Shown: positions 1 through 6,892 of the stretch, one piece after another
Position numbering within the stretch: position 1 is the first letter of the stretch
How the letters are laid out: each line of letters starts with the position of its first letter
DNA from: Thiomargarita sp.
GTDB lineage: Bacteria; Pseudomonadota; Gammaproteobacteria; Beggiatoales; Beggiatoaceae
Length of the DNA stretch: 14,719 nucleotides
NCBI GenBank assembly: GCA_023144675.1
Contig: JAGLFE010000194.1
Span: 1 to 14,719, forward strand
Direction: 5' to 3'
Notes under the pieces: model-generated
Database searches by the model: none
Told to the model about the DNA's origin: nothing
What the model saw: only the letters and a program-made list of their open reading frames with translations
Translations under genes and position numbers: made by a program

Positions 1-159
1 AGGTTTTTTGAGACCATCACTACTTTGTTCAGGACTACCAATTTTCCTTATGATATTACCAGCACAATGTCAGATGGTGGATACTATGTAATTACTGTGG
101 AAGCCAATAAAGGAGCAATAGAAGAAAATAGTCGAATTGAAGCTATTTGTCAGGAGTAA
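1..159 (+). CDS. 3' end of an unrecognised protein gene (partial)
   Basis: An open frame enters from the left edge and ends at TAA 157-159, giving 52 residues. The visible tail starts RFFETITTLF and ends IEAICQE. It contains a stretch reading DGGYYVITVEAN that looks like a beta strand, followed by a charged helix. I do not recognise the family. The next coding remnant begins one base back in another frame. Two readings are possible: this is a separate gene that ends normally, or it is the N-terminal part of the disrupted gene that follows, split by a frameshift near 150-160. The start and most of the protein lie outside the window. Confidence 0.45.
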   Translation, partial: RFFETITTLFRTTNFPYDITSTMSDGGYYVITVEANKGAIEENSRIEAICQE

Positions 160-523
160 CAATTTGGGATTCAGAGAAAAATTTGAGGCAAAGCATAGAG
201 CAACAGATGGACATTTTGTACGTTCAAAAGCAGAAATGTTAATAGATAATTGGCTTTATATGGTGTAAATTGTTCATGCCTATGAGAGGAAATTACCAAT
301 AGAGAAAGATGTATATAGTGACTTTTATATTCCAACAAGCAAGGTTTATATTGAATATTGAGGTTATGAAAATGAGCCAAAATATCTAGCTAGAAAAAAG
401 CTAAAACAGAAATTGTATAAAAAATATGGATTCAATTTAATAGAGCTTGAAGACAAAGAAGTACAAAACCTTGATGATATACTTCCCAAATTATTGCTTA
501 AATATGGAATTCAATCATATTAA
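158..523 (+). pseudogene. Decayed PD-(D/E)XK-like nuclease-type protein, two nonsense codons
   Basis: Reading the frame that starts at 158 gives a coherent soluble protein of about 120 residues, interrupted by TAA at 266-268 and TGA at 359-361 and ending at TAA 521-523. The pieces include KFEAKHRATDGHFVRSKAEM, IVHAYERKLPIEKDVYSDFY, and a C-terminal half ending LPKLLLKYGIQSY. The order (E in RSKAEM, then DFYIP and KVYIEY) resembles restriction-endonuclease-like folds with a D...ExK core. From memory, conserved bacterial hypothetical proteins share the RSxAEMLIDNWLY and YERKLPIE motifs, some of them poorly annotated. The TGA sits where those relatives appear to have tryptophan (IEYWG), and the TAA could derive from GAA. 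Both fit single substitutions in a dead gene. No start codon or ribosome site is evident, and the upstream frame may be part of the same former gene. Confidence 0.65.
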
Positions 524-567
524 TTTGCTCTAACAATTTGTTTCATGCGTGTTTATAATTATATGAT

Positions 568-2295
568 TTATGTCTGATATAATCTAGCATAAACATTATT
601 ATTGGCTAATAATTGCTCATGGTTGCCAACTTCAATAATTTGCCCCTTTTCCATCACAACAATGCGATCGGCATTCACAATAGTTGAAAGTCGATGGGCG
701 ATAATAATAGTGGTTCGCCCCAGTTTTAACTTTTGTAATGATTGTTGCACTTGCGATTCAGATTCAGTATCCAAAGCAGAAGTAGCTTCGTCAAAAATCA
801 AAATCGGGGCATTTTTCAACAAAGCTCGGGCAATGGCAAGTCGTTGTCGTTGCCCACCAGATAATTTCACTCCTCTTTCCCCAATAATAGTATCAAAACC
901 GTTTGGCATTTGTTCGATAAATTCTATTGCATAAGCCGCTCTAGCTGCTGTAATTATTTCTTCATGGGATTTATTTTCCATTTCGCCATAAGCAATATTA
1001 GCCGCCACGGTATCATTAAATAAAATTACTTCTTGACTAACTAAAGCAATATTAGTCCGCAAAACGTTTAAAGGAATATGATTAATATCAATATTATCAA
1101 TTAATAGTTGTTCGTTTGCTATAGAATAAAAATGCGGTAATAAATTAGCCAAACTTGTTTTCCCACTGCCTGATATGCCGACAAATGCGATGGTTTCCCC
1201 CGCTTGAATATTTAAGGAAATATTTTGCAAAGCGGGATTAGTTTGTGCTGCATAAAAAAAGTTTAAATTTTGGAAATGGATTTGTCCCGAAAAACGTGGA
1301 ATTATTTGAGAATTAGATTGGGTAGCTGTTGGTTCTGAATCTTGGTCAATTAGCTTGAAAATACTTTGAGCAGCGGCTAAACCTTGTTGTAGTTGGTCAT
1401 TTACTTTGGTTAAACGTTTAATGGGAGAAAATAACATACCCATTGCGGTGAATAATGAAACAAAACCACCAACGGTAATATTATCAGAAGCGGATTGTAA
1501 GGCAGCAATGTAAATAATTATACCTAAAACTATCGCAGTAAGCATTTGTACTAAAAATACACTAAATCCAGAAAATAACTTAGTTTTAACTTCAAAATAA
1601 CGAACTTGTTCAGAAGTTGCTTGAAACCGCTTTTGTTCATAAGTTTGTCCACCAAATATTTTAACTAATTTATGTCCAGTAATAGCTTCTTCTAAAACTC
1701 GAGTCATGGCTCCCATTGCATCTTGTATGTTTAAGTTAATTTTTCGCAAATGTTTGCTAATAACATATACAATTATAACAATAAAAGGCACGATGCTAAA
1801 AACAATTAAGGATAACATCCAATTTAGGTAAAACATCCAAGCCAATAAACCTAAAACAGCTAAACTATCCCGCACAATAATAACTAGAGCATCGGTAGCT
1901 GCCGCCATAACACGACTTACATCATAGGTAACTTTTGATAATAAAACTCCTGAAGAAGTTTGGTCAAATTCGGTGGTGGGCAGGTTGAGTAATTTATCAA
2001 ACATGGCTGCTCGTAAATCCATTACTAAATGCGAAGCTACCCAAGTCATACCCACACTACTAGCTAACATGGCTATGCCTTTGACCAAAAATAATCCCAT
2101 TAGCAATAACGGAATTAATTTAATCATTTCTGGGTCTTGTTCGACAAAACCACCATCTAATAATGGCTGAATTAAAGCTGCTAAAATAGGATCGGTAATT
2201 GCCATAATAACGATTGCTAAAATGGCTAAAACAAAAATGTGCCAGTAAGGGATTAGGTAACTTAATAAACGTAAATAAAGTGCTTTGCTATTCAT
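568..2295 (-). CDS. msbA: Lipid A export ATP-binding/permease protein MsbA
   Basis: A homodimeric ABC exporter of the inner membrane that flips the lipid A core from the inner to the outer leaflet for LPS export. The 575 residues match the family length (E. coli about 582). The N-terminal half carries six hydrophobic segments (roughly 17-40, 60-82, 133-155, 157-180, 243-265 and 275-290). The nucleotide-binding domain follows, with Walker A GISGSGKT at 373-380, Q-loop Gln421, signature LSGGQ at 478-482, Walker B ILIFDE at 498-503 (Glu503 catalytic) and the H-loop histidine at 534. All catalytic positions are intact. The start at 2293-2295 has no strong Shine-Dalgarno sequence. It is the last gene of a same-strand series and lies 58 bases after fccB, so read-through from the sulfide dehydrogenase genes is possible although the functions are unrelated. 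A general multidrug exporter is less likely given the overall MsbA-like sequence. Confidence 0.92.
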   Translation of the reverse strand: MNSKALYLRLLSYLIPYWHIFVLAILAIVIMAITDPILAALIQPLLDGGFVEQDPEMIKLIPLLLMGLFLVKGIAMLASSVGMTWVASHLVMDLRAAMFDKLLNLPTTEFDQTSSGVLLSKVTYDVSRVMAAATDALVIIVRDSLAVLGLLAWMFYLNWMLSLIVFSIVPFIVIIVYVISKHLRKINLNIQDAMGAMTRVLEEAITGHKLVKIFGGQTYEQKRFQATSEQVRYFEVKTKLFSGFSVFLVQMLTAIVLGIIIYIAALQSASDNITVGGFVSLFTAMGMLFSPIKRLTKVNDQLQQGLAAAQSIFKLIDQDSEPTATQSNSQIIPRFSGQIHFQNLNFFYAAQTNPALQNISLNIQAGETIAFVGISGSGKTSLANLLPHFYSIANEQLLIDNIDINHIPLNVLRTNIALVSQEVILFNDTVAANIAYGEMENKSHEEIITAARAAYAIEFIEQMPNGFDTIIGERGVKLSGGQRQRLAIARALLKNAPILIFDEATSALDTESESQVQQSLQKLKLGRTTIIIAHRLSTIVNADRIVVMEKGQIIEVGNHEQLLANNNVYARLYQT

Positions 2296-2353
2296 TTTTT
2301 AGTTAAAAATTCCCGTTACTGAAAGATTCAGCTAAATTATTTGCAGAATTAAA

Positions 2354-3649
2354 TTATTCAAATATATCTTGCGTAATATTATTATACCAACTATGAGCAT
2401 ATAATAATTCCCGCCTTCTTACTTCCTCTGAAGCATCCATTGGCGATAAACCACCTGCACCTTTGAAAGTAATTTTATTATTTTCTAACTTATACACCGC
2501 CGCCACAGAAATCGCATAATCCTTACCTAATACAGCATAACAAGCATTGAGAAAATTAGGTGTTAGCATTTCTTTGCCCTGCAATGCCCTAACAATAGCG
2601 ATGGCACAAACTTTGGCTTGAGAATTAGCGGAATAGCCAGATTTTGGCATTGGTTTGGCTATAGAAGCATCCCCAATAACATGAATATCTTTATACCGCA
2701 TAGATTCAAAAGTTTGATGATGAACTGGACACCAGCCAGAACCATTAACTAAATCACTTACAACAGCAATATTACCTGCCTGTTGGGGTGGAATTAAATT
2801 AATCACATCAGCTTTATGCTGTTCTCCAGAGGTGCTATGTATAATCATATTTTTAGCATCAAGCTCGCTTACTTTACCACCTTCGGCAGCGGGAAGCCAA
2901 TCGATTAAACTATTTTTCGTACCAAAGCCATATAAACGTTTCCAGGCTTGAACAAATAATTTTTGTTGGGCAAAAGTTTTACTAGGCTCTAAAATTAGAA
3001 CTTTAGAAGCTGGTTTATGAGTTTTTAAATAGTGGGCAATTAAACTTGCTCTTTCATAAGGACCGGGATGACAGCGAAACGGACGGCGAGGCACTGAAAT
3101 AATTACCGTTCCCCCATCTTGCATTGCTTCCAATTGTTTGCGCAGTAGTATTGTTTGCGAACCCGCTTTCCAAGCATGAGGTATTTTAATGCTGGCAATT
3201 TGTGGGTCATAACCTTCAACTTCATTCCATTTAAAATCAATTCCTGGCGCAACAACTAAACGATCATAATAAAAAACATCACCATTTCGTGTTGTAACTT
3301 TCTTGGAAATAGGCTCAATTTCAATTGCTAAATCGTGTACAATATTAATACCATAGCCAGCTAATTTGTCATAAGAAAATTTAATTGATTGTATCGAACG
3401 TTCGCCACCTATAACCTCGTTGCTCATAAAACAAGTATAATGATATTTATGAGCTTCTATAAGTGTTACTTCAATAGTTGGGTCGTTTTTGCGAATATAT
3501 TTTGCCGCAGTTGCACCGCCTGCACCACCACCAATAACCACTACTCGTTTTTCAGCTTTCAATTTAGGTAATGTAGTGCATCCCGCAATCCCAACCGCTG
3601 TAACACTAGCCGCTACTTTAATAAAATGTCGCCGATTAAAATTAGACAT
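2354..3649 (-). CDS. fccB: Flavocytochrome c sulfide dehydrogenase, FAD subunit (FccB/SoxF)
   Basis: The flavoprotein subunit that oxidises sulfide to sulfur in the periplasm and passes electrons to the cytochrome subunit. It has 431 residues. The N-terminus carries a twin-arginine motif (RRHFIK, residues 6-11). The Rossmann FAD motif GGGAGG is at 40-45. Cys73 in HYTCFMSNEV matches the cysteine that binds FAD covalently in Allochromatium FccB (Cys42 of the mature protein). Cys193 in FRCHPGPYERAS and Cys370 in LNACYAV are spaced like the redox disulfide Cys161/Cys337 of that enzyme. A further conserved-looking Cys307 lies in GWCPV. The C-terminal half contains VIGDASIAKPMPKSGYSANS, typical of the family. 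An IAGC sequence at 21-24 could also make it a Tat lipoprotein. The gene follows fccA by 17 bases and has a G-rich ribosome site (AGGGGGG) seven bases before ATG. Sulfide:quinone reductase is excluded by the family-specific motifs and the paired cytochrome. Confidence 0.95.
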   Translation of the reverse strand: MSNFNRRHFIKVAASVTAVGIAGCTTLPKLKAEKRVVVIGGGAGGATAAKYIRKNDPTIEVTLIEAHKYHYTCFMSNEVIGGERSIQSIKFSYDKLAGYGINIVHDLAIEIEPISKKVTTRNGDVFYYDRLVVAPGIDFKWNEVEGYDPQIASIKIPHAWKAGSQTILLRKQLEAMQDGGTVIISVPRRPFRCHPGPYERASLIAHYLKTHKPASKVLILEPSKTFAQQKLFVQAWKRLYGFGTKNSLIDWLPAAEGGKVSELDAKNMIIHSTSGEQHKADVINLIPPQQAGNIAVVSDLVNGSGWCPVHHQTFESMRYKDIHVIGDASIAKPMPKSGYSANSQAKVCAIAIVRALQGKEMLTPNFLNACYAVLGKDYAISVAAVYKLENNKITFKGAGGLSPMDASEEVRRRELLYAHSWYNNITQDIFE

Positions 3650-3666
3650 ATTAATTCCCCCCTAAT

Positions 3667-4245
3667 TTATTGATTGTAAACGCTACCTAAATAATGAATA
3701 ATATCCTCAATACTATCTTCTCCTTCTGCTTTGACTAGCATTTGTACTTGCAGTTGTATTGGTCTAGGCATATCCCGTATTCCAGTATAAAAATCACTCA
3801 AATTAAGCCGTAAATAATCCATCCATTGTCCTTCAATAATAGTTGAACCTTTGCCAGTGTAAACATTTTTTAAATGACACATTTGACAGTATTTTCCATA
3901 TACCACTTTACCTCTAGCGACTCTATCAAGCTCAACGATTTGTTCATTCGGAATAAATTTTTGGTTAGCAAAATAATCAGCCATTTGCTTAAATTCCGCA
4001 TTAGTGTAAGCTTTTGCCAAATATTTCATAACAGTTGCTGGACGTTCACCATTTTTAAATTCTTGCATGGCTTTGACAAAAGTATTTGGGTTCATACTGG
4101 CAATAATTGGAATAGCTGGACCTAAACTATTTCCCTCTTTTCCATGACAACCTGTGCAATTATCGACTAACATTGATAATTCATCGCTTGCCCAAGCGGT
4201 ATTAAATAACAAACTAGCTAGCAATAATAATTTGAATTTATTCAT
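3667..4245 (-). CDS. fccA: Flavocytochrome c sulfide dehydrogenase, diheme cytochrome subunit (FccA)
   Basis: A periplasmic diheme c-type cytochrome that takes electrons from FccB. The chosen start gives 192 residues with a signal peptide (MNKFKLLLLASLLF, likely cleaved after AWA at residue 19). The mature size is close to the 174-residue Allochromatium subunit. Two heme motifs are visible: CTGCH at 30-34 and CQMCH at 120-124. Met51 (IIASMNP) and Met159 (RDMPRP) are the likely sixth ligands. The stretch GQWMDYLRLNLSDF matches the second cytochrome domain of known FccA. The start at 4243-4245 is preferred over an in-frame ATG 11 codons upstream. It overlaps the stop of the preceding lipoprotein gene in a TAATG junction, and it places the signal peptide at the very N-terminus. 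No clear ribosome site precedes it, which suggests translation by reinitiation after the upstream gene. Confidence 0.93.
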   Translation of the reverse strand: MNKFKLLLLASLLFNTAWASDELSMLVDNCTGCHGKEGNSLGPAIPIIASMNPNTFVKAMQEFKNGERPATVMKYLAKAYTNAEFKQMADYFANQKFIPNEQIVELDRVARGKVVYGKYCQMCHLKNVYTGKGSTIIEGQWMDYLRLNLSDFYTGIRDMPRPIQLQVQMLVKAEGEDSIEDIIHYLGSVYNQ

Positions 4246-4799
4246 TAGTTTGATATGCATTGTTTCTGACATTGACAAATATCATCAGTTAAAAGAATAC
4301 AATCTTGGTTATTTGGACAGGTTCCCAGCGAATTTCGCGTACATTGACATTGTTGACTAGTTTCATTGAGTTGACAAGCAAAAACAGCTTTTTCTGATTC
4401 TTGAACACAAGCATTTGCGTTTACTTTTGGGTCTAGCTGTAATAATATTTCTAATACTTCAGTGCATTGTTTATTTTTTTGGTCAAGAAATTGATGCAAC
4501 TTTTGGATAGTTTTAAATTTAGCTGAATCAAATTTTTTAGTTGCTTTAACAATGGTACTCAAATCTGAGGAAGCAATCACCGCATCGGTCAATTTGTCTA
4601 AGGCATCAATAGTTATATTTGCTGCTTGCATAGTACTGGCAAAGTCATTAGCATCATCAATAGCAATTAAAGCATTATCCGAAAATTGCATCGCTTGTTG
4701 AACTGCTTCCATTTCTTGCTCGTCAGCGGTTGGATAGCATCCAATTAATAAGCAATTAAATAGTATCAAATACCAAACATATTTTAGTTTAAATCGCAT
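4245..4799 (-). CDS. Cysteine-rich lipoprotein of unknown function, coupled to fccAB
   Basis: I do not recognise this 184-residue protein. It begins with a hydrophobic signal ending in a lipobox (LIGC, Cys21), so it should be a lipid-anchored protein of the cell envelope. Residues about 28-110 are rich in Ala, Asp, Lys and Ile and look largely helical. The last 45 residues hold eight cysteines in closely spaced groups (QQCQC, GTC, QDC, ICQCQKQC), and two more lie just before. Such a tail could form a small disulfide knot or bind metal. There is no CxxCH heme site. A good ribosome site (AGGAG, seven bases before ATG) marks the start. Its stop overlaps the fccA start (TAATG), so the two are probably made together. 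A role in sulfide oxidation, for example handling polysulfide or helping assembly of the dehydrogenase, is inferred only from position. Confidence 0.82.
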   Translation of the reverse strand: MRFKLKYVWYLILFNCLLIGCYPTADEQEMEAVQQAMQFSDNALIAIDDANDFASTMQAANITIDALDKLTDAVIASSDLSTIVKATKKFDSAKFKTIQKLHQFLDQKNKQCTEVLEILLQLDPKVNANACVQESEKAVFACQLNETSQQCQCTRNSLGTCPNNQDCILLTDDICQCQKQCISN

Positions 4800-4890
4800 T
4801 TTAACACTCCTAAGTTAAATTAATTTAATTAAAAAGTTGTAAAATTAAAGTTGGTTGCAAATACAAATGCAGTATTTATTTTAGTTGCAA
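4800..4890 (-). promoter_or_regulatory. Possible control region of the lipoprotein-fccAB operon
   Basis: This 76-base gap, reaching slightly into the end of the preceding gene, is the largest break within the gene run from 7443 to 568. It contains a perfect 14-base palindrome (TTAAATTAATTTAA, 4815-4828). It also holds two direct copies of GTTGCAA (4854-4860 and 4884-4890) 30 bases apart, about three helical turns. No convincing -35/-10 pair was found. The repeats could be an activator site, but in such AT-rich DNA the palindrome may be chance. Confidence 0.3.
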
Positions 4891-5130
4891 AAAAAATTTA
4901 ATTTTATCCAAACAAAAATTAACACTTTTCAAAGTCAATAGCAAGGGAAAAATACCGTGCATAACTAAATCGAAAATATCAATTGGACGACTTAATACAC
5001 CTTGAAATAGCATTCGGACTTTTTCAATTAAATGCGGTTCGGGGAAAAAAGGAGCTAATCCCAAAGTCAATGAACCAAAAATTAACAAATTCCATGGCAA
5101 TTCTTCTATCCATGTAATAATTTTTTTCAT
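4876..5130 (-). CDS. Small two-helix membrane protein
   Basis: An 84-residue protein with two hydrophobic segments (about 12-30 and 51-68) separated by the polar loop FFPEPHLIEKVRMLFQGVLS and followed by RPIDIFD. The short basic N-terminus and length suggest a small inner-membrane protein. From memory, similar 70-80 residue proteins occur in other sulfur bacteria under uninformative names such as RND transporter. The length makes transporter function on its own implausible. It overlaps the upstream HybE-like gene by four bases (ATGA), and a strong ribosome site (GAGGAG, then CTAA before ATG) supports the start at 5128-5130. Coupling to chaperone genes hints at a membrane partner or adaptor for an exported redox enzyme, but this is inference. 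Confidence 0.75.
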   Translation of the reverse strand: MKKIITWIEELPWNLLIFGSLTLGLAPFFPEPHLIEKVRMLFQGVLSRPIDIFDLVMHGIFPLLLTLKSVNFCLDKIKFFLQLK

Positions 5131-5681
5131 TTAGCTCCTCGTTGCCGTAATTTTGCAAAAAACTCTCTTCGGGAAACTTCTTGATGCCAACCACATTCCT
5201 TATTTTGCTCTTCAATAACTTGGTTACGAATTTTAATCACCTCATTCCAAGCGGCAAAAGTTTCATCTGGAGTTTTAAATTTTTCCATAGATTGAACTAA
5301 AGGTTGGATTAAATAATGTCCTAAATTAGGATGGTAATTAAGATTTGCTTGCTCTTCTCCGCCCAAAATATCCAATGGCATTGCTGGACCAATTACCAAC
5401 ATTGGTTCTAATTTGCGTTTTTCAGCTTGCCAATTTGTTGGAATTACTAATTTGGGAAGTTTAGTCGGAATAAAAACTCGGGCTAACATCCAAGGGGTTA
5501 ATAACAAAAATACGCACCAAATATCACTATGCCGAAAAGCACGTATTTCAATTGGTAAACTGTGATTAACTATCAATTCATCCAAAAAATAATCCTGATA
5601 TAATTGTGAAAAAACCGCTAATACCTGCTTGACAATTGCATCATCATCATCCACACAGTTTAATAACTGCCAATCCGACAT
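5127..5681 (-). CDS. HybE-like (HupJ-type) metalloenzyme assembly chaperone
   Basis: A cytoplasmic protein of 184 residues resembling the [NiFe]-hydrogenase chaperone HybE, which in E. coli is about 162 residues and guards Tat export of the hydrogenase-2 large subunit. Family-like features are WCVFLLLTPWMLARVFIP (55-72), GPAMPLDILGGEEQ (99-112) and LGHYLIQPLVQSMEKF (120-135). The C-terminus carries SRREFFAK (170-177), which resembles the SRRxFLK consensus of Tat signal peptides but lies at the wrong end of the protein. It starts directly after the TorD-like stop (TAAATG, no gap) and overlaps the small membrane protein by ATGA. No hydrogenase gene lies in the window, so the client may be another Tat-exported enzyme. 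Family assignment is from remembered similarity and is moderately sure. Confidence 0.7.
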   Translation of the reverse strand: MSDWQLLNCVDDDDAIVKQVLAVFSQLYQDYFLDELIVNHSLPIEIRAFRHSDIWCVFLLLTPWMLARVFIPTKLPKLVIPTNWQAEKRKLEPMLVIGPAMPLDILGGEEQANLNYHPNLGHYLIQPLVQSMEKFKTPDETFAAWNEVIKIRNQVIEEQNKECGWHQEVSRREFFAKLRQRGAK

Positions 5682-6188
5682 TTACAATAACTCCTTTAAT
5701 TTGACCGCTAATTGTTGATATATAATCAGTTTACTCTGTTCTTGCAAATCTTGCACAAATTTCGGCAACCATTTTATGAGATGTTCTTGCCATAAAGTTT
5801 CAGAATATTGATTGGTTTCTGCAATTGAAGTTTTCTGTTCCAATAAATAAGCTGCGCATTCTAGTATAATGCCTAAATAATCTGCTGGTATATCTTCAGC
5901 GACTTCTAAACCAATTTGTTGATATAACTTTTCTAGTTTAATAACGGCTGGTCCGTTCATCATTTTACTTCTATAAACCGATTCAAATGGTGGACAAGCA
6001 GTAGGATTACCATTAACAAATAAGCGAGTATGTTCTACCTGCCAACTTTCCAAGGAAATATTCTTGAGTTCTTCTATCGCCTCATTTAGCCAATTATTTT
6101 CCTGGACAATTTCTTCCAAAATACTGATGCTTTCTTGATTTGGAACAGCGAGTAATAAGCTAAAAATACGTAATTCTTGTGCATCCAT
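5682..6188 (-). CDS. TorD/DmsD/NarJ-family redox enzyme maturation chaperone
   Basis: A cytoplasmic all-helical chaperone of 168 residues, a little shorter than TorD (about 199). Family motifs are visible: VEHTRLFVNG (51-60, the E-x-x-RLF-x-G core), CPPFESVY (65-72), PADYLGIILECAAYL (101-115, corresponding to the D-x-x-G-x-EL helix) and HLIKWLPKF (136-144). Such proteins bind the Tat signal of molybdenum enzymes and hold them until the cofactor is inserted. The start has a ribosome site AAGGA about ten bases upstream. The HybE-like gene follows with no gap, so the two are almost certainly co-translated. The client enzyme is not in the window. Candidates by context are a DMSO-reductase-family enzyme of sulfur metabolism, but the sequence does not show which. 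Confidence 0.83.
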   Translation of the reverse strand: MDAQELRIFSLLLAVPNQESISILEEIVQENNWLNEAIEELKNISLESWQVEHTRLFVNGNPTACPPFESVYRSKMMNGPAVIKLEKLYQQIGLEVAEDIPADYLGIILECAAYLLEQKTSIAETNQYSETLWQEHLIKWLPKFVQDLQEQSKLIIYQQLAVKLKELL

Positions 6189-6218
6189 AAATAAAAATTC
6201 CTTTTATAAATAGTTTGG

Positions 6219-6250
6219 AAATACCGATATTTAATAGTTTATCAGTATTT
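6219..6250 (-). other. Inverted repeat between lolA and the TorD-like gene
   Basis: Arms 6219-6229 and 6240-6250 can form an 11-base-pair stem (one G-U pair in the minus-strand transcript) around a ten-base loop. It sits between the lolA stop and the TorD-like start. No uridine run follows, so it is not a standard terminator. It could be an operator, a processing site, or a weak attenuator separating two sub-operons. Confidence 0.35.
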
Positions 6251-6271
6251 ATACAACAATGCCCTTACAAA

Positions 6272-6892
6272 TTATTCATCTACAATAATATCAACTCCAG
6301 CCGGCGGAGTAAATATAAAAAGTTCCGCTTTAAGTTGAATATTTTGTTTAACATTTTTGAAAGCAATAAAAGTTTTTTGTCCCAAATTATCAATAAGTTT
6401 TAAACTTTGTAAAATACCTAAATTTAAACCAATTTCTATACTGTCAAACTGGGCTTGTTCCCCTTTAGGTATTAATTGAAACAATTGAATATTATTATTC
6501 GTTGCTAATTGGGTAACTAAAAAATCTTGGTCAATTTGATTATTATGCTGATTACTCAGTAAAAAAGCTGGAGTTCTGCCCAAAGCTCGGTTTAATTTTT
6601 TAACCGTTATTTGCTCTAAATCAGTATCATAGATCCAAACTTTTTCACCATCTGCAATAATTAATTGCTCATACGGTTTTTGATAATACCAACGAAAACG
6701 ATTAGGGCGTTGTATATGAACATTGCCCATTGTTTTCTCCAGTAAATTATTTTCCTCATCATATTGTTCCTGCGTAAATTGAGCTTGTACGGAACTTAAA
6801 TTGCTTAGAAAATTATTCAATACTTCATTGGCATATAATATATTAGGTAACAGGTAAATTATAAAACAGGATTTAGTTAAAAATTTAATCAT
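6272..6892 (-). CDS. lolA: Outer-membrane lipoprotein carrier protein LolA
   Basis: The periplasmic carrier that takes lipoproteins from the LolCDE transporter to LolB at the outer membrane. The chosen start gives 206 residues with a signal peptide (MIKFLTKSCF onward, likely cleaved after LYA at residue 21). The hallmark stretch RPNRFRWYYQKPYEQLI lies at 62-78, followed by DGEKVWIYDTDLEQITV. The C-terminal FTPPAGVDII (194-203) is also typical. The start at 6890-6892 is preferred to an ATG eight codons upstream because it overlaps the stop of the preceding gene as ATGA, giving translational coupling. Mature length fits the family. LolA would also be needed to place the lipoprotein encoded beside fccA, although nothing shows a direct link. 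Confidence 0.93.
   Translation of the reverse strand: MIKFLTKSCFIIYLLPNILYANEVLNNFLSNLSSVQAQFTQEQYDEENNLLEKTMGNVHIQRPNRFRWYYQKPYEQLIIADGEKVWIYDTDLEQITVKKLNRALGRTPAFLLSNQHNNQIDQDFLVTQLATNNNIQLFQLIPKGEQAQFDSIEIGLNLGILQSLKLIDNLGQKTFIAFKNVKQNIQLKAELFIFTPPAGVDIIVDE

Noticed and set aside
359..361. TGA read as tryptophan in the left-edge gene
   Set aside because: The same frame also has a TAA, and TGA works as a normal stop at 5127-5129 and 6889-6891, so nonsense decay is simpler.
567..593. TTTATG/CATAAA inverted repeat at the end of msbA as a terminator
   Set aside because: A six-pair stem with a long loop lying mostly in the coding end and no T run.
2319..2331. CTGAA/TTCAG hairpin between fccB and msbA as a terminator
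   Set aside because: Only five base pairs with no following U-run; too weak to call.
4246..4278. Upstream start for fccA adding 11 residues
   Set aside because: It would put extra polar residues before the signal peptide and lies inside the lipoprotein gene; the TAATG junction gives a better start.
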